Below are positions 60,790-64,000 of a stretch of DNA of 64,000 nt, piece after piece; the stretch's first letter is position 1, and the number at the start of each line of letters is the position of its first letter. The translations under genes and the position numbers were made by a program. Below the pieces are notes generated by a model that had not been told where the DNA came from, ran no database searches, and was given only the letters and a program-made list of their open reading frames with translations. This stretch comes from Clostridiales bacterium (GTDB taxonomy: Bacteria > Bacillota > Clostridia > Christensenellales > UBA1242): contig SVHS01000004.1 in the NCBI GenBank assembly GCA_015055745.1, positions 24,382-88,381 on the forward strand, read 5' to 3'.

Positions 60790-60993
60790 ATGATTAAAGA
60801 AAAAGTTGGACAAAGAATAAAAGAATTAAGAACAAAACAAGGGTTAAGTCAAGAAGAATTTGCTTTTAAGTGTGACCTAGATAGAACTTATATAACAAGT
60901 TTAGAAAGAGGTAAAAGAAATATCTCACTTGAAAATTTAGAAAAAATAGCAAAAGCATTTAATATGACTTTAAGCGAGTTTTTTAATTTTTAA
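60790..60993 (+). CDS. XRE-family controller (C) protein of R-M system
   Basis: 67 aa HTH_3: VGQRIKELRTKQGLSQEEFAFKCDLDRTYITSLERGKRNISLENLEKIAKAF; directly upstream of REase gene. Confidence 0.85.
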   Translation: MIKEKVGQRIKELRTKQGLSQEEFAFKCDLDRTYITSLERGKRNISLENLEKIAKAFNMTLSEFFNF

Positions 60994-61008
60994 TACCAAG
61001 GAGAAGAT

Positions 61009-62388
61009 ATGGATAATATTTGGATATTAACAGAAGAAAGACCAAAAGAAAGTGTTGTAAAAACAATACTTGAATTATTACAAAGCGATTTTAACATCTT
61101 TTTAAATGTTGGAGATGTTGTTATTAAACCAATTATAGAAGAAAGTTATTTTAAATTTACATATATTGTTGAAGGAGTAAACTCAACAAATTTTGATAAA
61201 GTTTATTTAAAATTAGTCAGTGGAAATTCTAGTTTTATTGATTATTTAGTTTGCAAACAGGAACACGAACCAGATGATGGCGATTGTTCTAATATTCTTA
61301 TGGCAGTAGAAGAAACAAAAACAAGTGATAAAGAATCAAGAAACACAGGAGTTTCTCAACGAGCAACCAAATTTATATATGCAAAAAAATATTGCCCAGA
61401 TGCAAAACTTTATATGCTATATAACGACGAACTTGAAAATGATGAAGATAAAAGACCTAGCGATACTAACATATTTGGAACAAACATATTGTTAACATTA
61501 GGAGTTAAAATAGTTGGCAAAAGTAATCTTACTTGGTTTAATCCATTCTCATCAATCGATGAAGTAATTGCTTTTAAAAATGAAATGAGAGACCCACCTG
61601 ATGGAAATGTTCCTATTAAAATTACAAAAAATGATAATGTAATTTACATTTCAGGAAGATTGTCTAAACCAAAAGAAGCAGGAAATATCTGTCATGACCC
61701 AAACATTGGAACATTATCAATGATTAGTGGTGTTTTAAGAGCTCTTGGTTGGACACAAAGAATAGTTATTACAAGACATGGAACAACTCAACAATATGTT
61801 TCAAGAAATAAAACTAATAAATTCCTATATGTATGTAAATTACTAAATTTAGAAATGGACGGATTGACAATTACATATCCCGATGCTTATAGAGAAAAAT
61901 ATTGGCACTATGAAAAATCATCTGAAAAAGTCGCTTCTATACTTCTTCATATAATGTGCTCTAATGTTGGTATTAGATATATTTATGAAAATCATGCTGG
62001 TTGCGAAAGAGGATATTTCAAAAATGCTAATGGTGATTTAATCACTTTACCTAAAAAAGACACTCACGGCGAGAATTTACTAATCCCTGATGTTATACTT
62101 TCTGATACTACAAATAGAAATATTTATTTAATTGAGGGTAAAAAATTAACAACTCTACAAGTGGGTTTAGCAGAAATTGAAGATTATGATAGCATTGAAG
62201 ACGAGTATATAAGAGTTGAATATCCAAACTTCAATTATTATAGATATCTTTCAATCTTTGGTGGATATTGCACATTCTTACCAGATAGAAAAATTATGTT
62301 ATACCTTAATAGTGATGGTTTAATCATTTTAAATAGAAATTTACCACAAACGTTCTTAAATCACTTTATAAGAATAAGAAAGGGCTAA
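61009..62388 (+). CDS. putative type II restriction endonuclease
   Basis: Position between C gene and methyltransferase; PD-(D/E)XK-like 'DDGDCSNILMAVEETKTSDKESRNTGVSQRATKF'. Confidence 0.7.
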   Translation: MDNIWILTEERPKESVVKTILELLQSDFNIFLNVGDVVIKPIIEESYFKFTYIVEGVNSTNFDKVYLKLVSGNSSFIDYLVCKQEHEPDDGDCSNILMAVEETKTSDKESRNTGVSQRATKFIYAKKYCPDAKLYMLYNDELENDEDKRPSDTNIFGTNILLTLGVKIVGKSNLTWFNPFSSIDEVIAFKNEMRDPPDGNVPIKITKNDNVIYISGRLSKPKEAGNICHDPNIGTLSMISGVLRALGWTQRIVITRHGTTQQYVSRNKTNKFLYVCKLLNLEMDGLTITYPDAYREKYWHYEKSSEKVASILLHIMCSNVGIRYIYENHAGCERGYFKNANGDLITLPKKDTHGENLLIPDVILSDTTNRNIYLIEGKKLTTLQVGLAEIEDYDSIEDEYIRVEYPNFNYYRYLSIFGGYCTFLPDRKIMLYLNSDGLIILNRNLPQTFLNHFIRIRKG

Positions 62389-62405
62389 AAATAGCCCTTT
62401 CTTAT

Positions 62406-64000
62406 TTAATAATTTACAATTAAAACTTCTCTCGTTCTTAATGTTTTATCTTTTTTGTGATAACTACAATTTGAATAGTCGGAATCAATTTCATAAACCT
62501 TATATTTTTTACTCCATTCCAATAGTCCATTGTTCACGATTCCATTGTGTTCAATAACATTAGATAAGGCAAACTTAATTCCTTTTTCATTTGCCTTATC
62601 AAGATAATTTAACAATTCTAAATCTTGTTTATTTTTCCAATCTTTAAAACCACGATTACCATCATTATACGAACCTGTGGTTATTAAATATGGTGGGTCG
62701 CAATAAATAAAATCTTGACAACCCAAATCATCTAACTTAATATCAACAAAATCATTTGTTTTAAAATCTATGTCCATGTCTTTTAATTTGCTGGTAAATT
62801 TAATAAGATTATCTTTCATTGTATCTGAAAAACAACTTCTGTTTTTACCAAACGGATTATTAAATTTATGATTATTATTGAAGCGGAATTGATAATTAAA
62901 AGAATAACAAACCAAAGTATATAAATCTATTAAATCATGATATTTATTAAAATGATTTCTTAGCTCTTTATATCCTGATTCATTTGTTTTAGATAATTGA
63001 AATTTATCTATATTGTTAGAGATTTTATTAAGAATCTCATCACAATCCATATCTTTAAACTTTTTAAATAAGTTAACAACATAAGTATTGATATCATTAC
63101 AGATATATTTATTTGCTTTTACATTTACTCCCACATTAAAACCACCAGCAAACAAATCTACAAATGTGTTAATTTCATTTGGAAAGAGTTTAACTAATTG
63201 AGGCAATAACTTATATTTGCCACCAATATAATTTAATGGACTTTTTATAAAATTCTTTGTTTTTGTGATTTTATTTAATTCAATATTTGAAACTATATTT
63301 TTAGTTTCTTTTTTTATCGTATTTGAATTTACTTTCTTATTCTCAATATAGAATAAATATTCTTGATGTTTATCTTTCTTTAAACTTTCATTCTTGTTTT
63401 TGTATCTATTATAATCAATGTCATAAACTTTTACTTTGTTATCACAACATTCTTCTAATATGTTGATAATAATTTCTTTTGACATTAAACCGTCGCCACT
63501 ATAACTAACAATTATATGTTTAAATTTAGCATTGCTTATTAAGTCTCTAAAACTTTTTTCAACTTCGCTTTTAGAACAGTATTTAGACTTTTCCTTTATG
63601 TATGGTCTAACTCCTGTAACACCCTTTATTTCGGGACTATCATGCTTCGCAATAGTTTCAAGAACATGATAATTAGGTAGATATTGTCTTTCATTGTAAG
63701 GTGGGTCAATATATAAGATATCACCTTCAATATGTTTAATTAATTCATTTGCATCTTCATTAAAACATTGATTTTGTTTTTTGTTATCCACAACATCAAG
63801 AAAACTAAATTCAAATCTTTTAAAAGCTCTTTTATCCCAATCTTTTAAGTATGCTCCATAAGTCCCTGTTGTGTTAGAAACATAAGGAACACCCTCAATC
63901 AATCCTGCCAATAAATAATAATATTCACTTTCAGTTACTGCTCCTTGATTTTTCCAAAGTTCAATTTGCTCTCTTGCAAAATCAATTCTATTCGCATTTT
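62406..64000 (-). CDS. fused two-module adenine-specific DNA methyltransferase (D12/Dam class, M.FokI-like layout); 5' end truncated at window edge
   Basis: Module 1 DPPYNERQYLPNYHVLETI; module 2 SPLNYIGGKYKLLPQL...DLFAGGFNVG...DFIYCDPPYLITTGSYND. Frame is open upstream of the supplied TTG start through position 64000 (...ANRIDFAREQIELWKNQGAVTESEYYYLLAGLIEG). Confidence 0.88.
   Translation of the reverse strand, partial: NANRIDFAREQIELWKNQGAVTESEYYYLLAGLIEGVPYVSNTTGTYGAYLKDWDKRAFKRFEFSFLDVVDNKKQNQCFNEDANELIKHIEGDILYIDPPYNERQYLPNYHVLETIAKHDSPEIKGVTGVRPYIKEKSKYCSKSEVEKSFRDLISNAKFKHIIVSYSGDGLMSKEIIINILEECCDNKVKVYDIDYNRYKNKNESLKKDKHQEYLFYIENKKVNSNTIKKETKNIVSNIELNKITKTKNFIKSPLNYIGGKYKLLPQLVKLFPNEINTFVDLFAGGFNVGVNVKANKYICNDINTYVVNLFKKFKDMDCDEILNKISNNIDKFQLSKTNESGYKELRNHFNKYHDLIDLYTLVCYSFNYQFRFNNNHKFNNPFGKNRSCFSDTMKDNLIKFTSKLKDMDIDFKTNDFVDIKLDDLGCQDFIYCDPPYLITTGSYNDGNRGFKDWKNKQDLELLNYLDKANEKGIKFALSNVIEHNGIVNNGLLEWSKKYKVYEIDSDYSNCSYHKKDKTLRTREVLIVNY

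Noticed and set aside
62406-63911. Complete methyltransferase starting at the TTG at 63911
   Set aside because: The frame remains open to the window edge and encodes conserved-looking sequence (ANRIDFAREQIELWK...), so the gene is truncated by the window.

Overview
64-kb window from a low-GC, Clostridia-like Firmicutes chromosome (SpoVB-like, SigH, AddAB, Mini-III and HflX genes; species not identifiable by eye). About 1-57.7 kb is mostly core genome: groESL, uvrA, pepF, uvrB, rpoBC, hflX, a WalJ/YycJ-like hydrolase, ileS, tRNA-Cys/tRNA-Leu, a two-component/cardiolipin-synthase operon, metG, recR, ybaB, dnaX, sigH, rlmB, mrnC, addAB. From tRNA-Ser (57721) to the window edge is an AT-rich accessory island with a DUF4062 protein, a nuclease-like/ASCH operon and a C-protein-controlled type II restriction-modification system whose fused methyltransferase runs off the edge. 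Strongest observations: (1) a ribosome-mediated attenuator in front of ileS, with a 20-codon leader peptide containing 7 Ile codons, a protector hairpin, and mutually exclusive antiterminator and terminator; (2) the IleRS has a swapped HIGH motif (GVHH), the type linked to mupirocin hyper-resistance; (3) a structured, promoter-equipped ncRNA of unrecognised class upstream of the tRNA-Cys/Leu operon; (4) a short uORF upstream of hflX; (5) a TCS-membrane-cls operon with paralogous small membrane proteins, and matching 11-nt-phased repeats upstream of both its regulator and a detached paralog; (6) a canonical C-box operator between the restriction operon and a divergent ASCH/nuclease-like operon; (7) RpoB rifampicin-pocket substitutions. 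All assignments were made by reading sequence; no searches were run.
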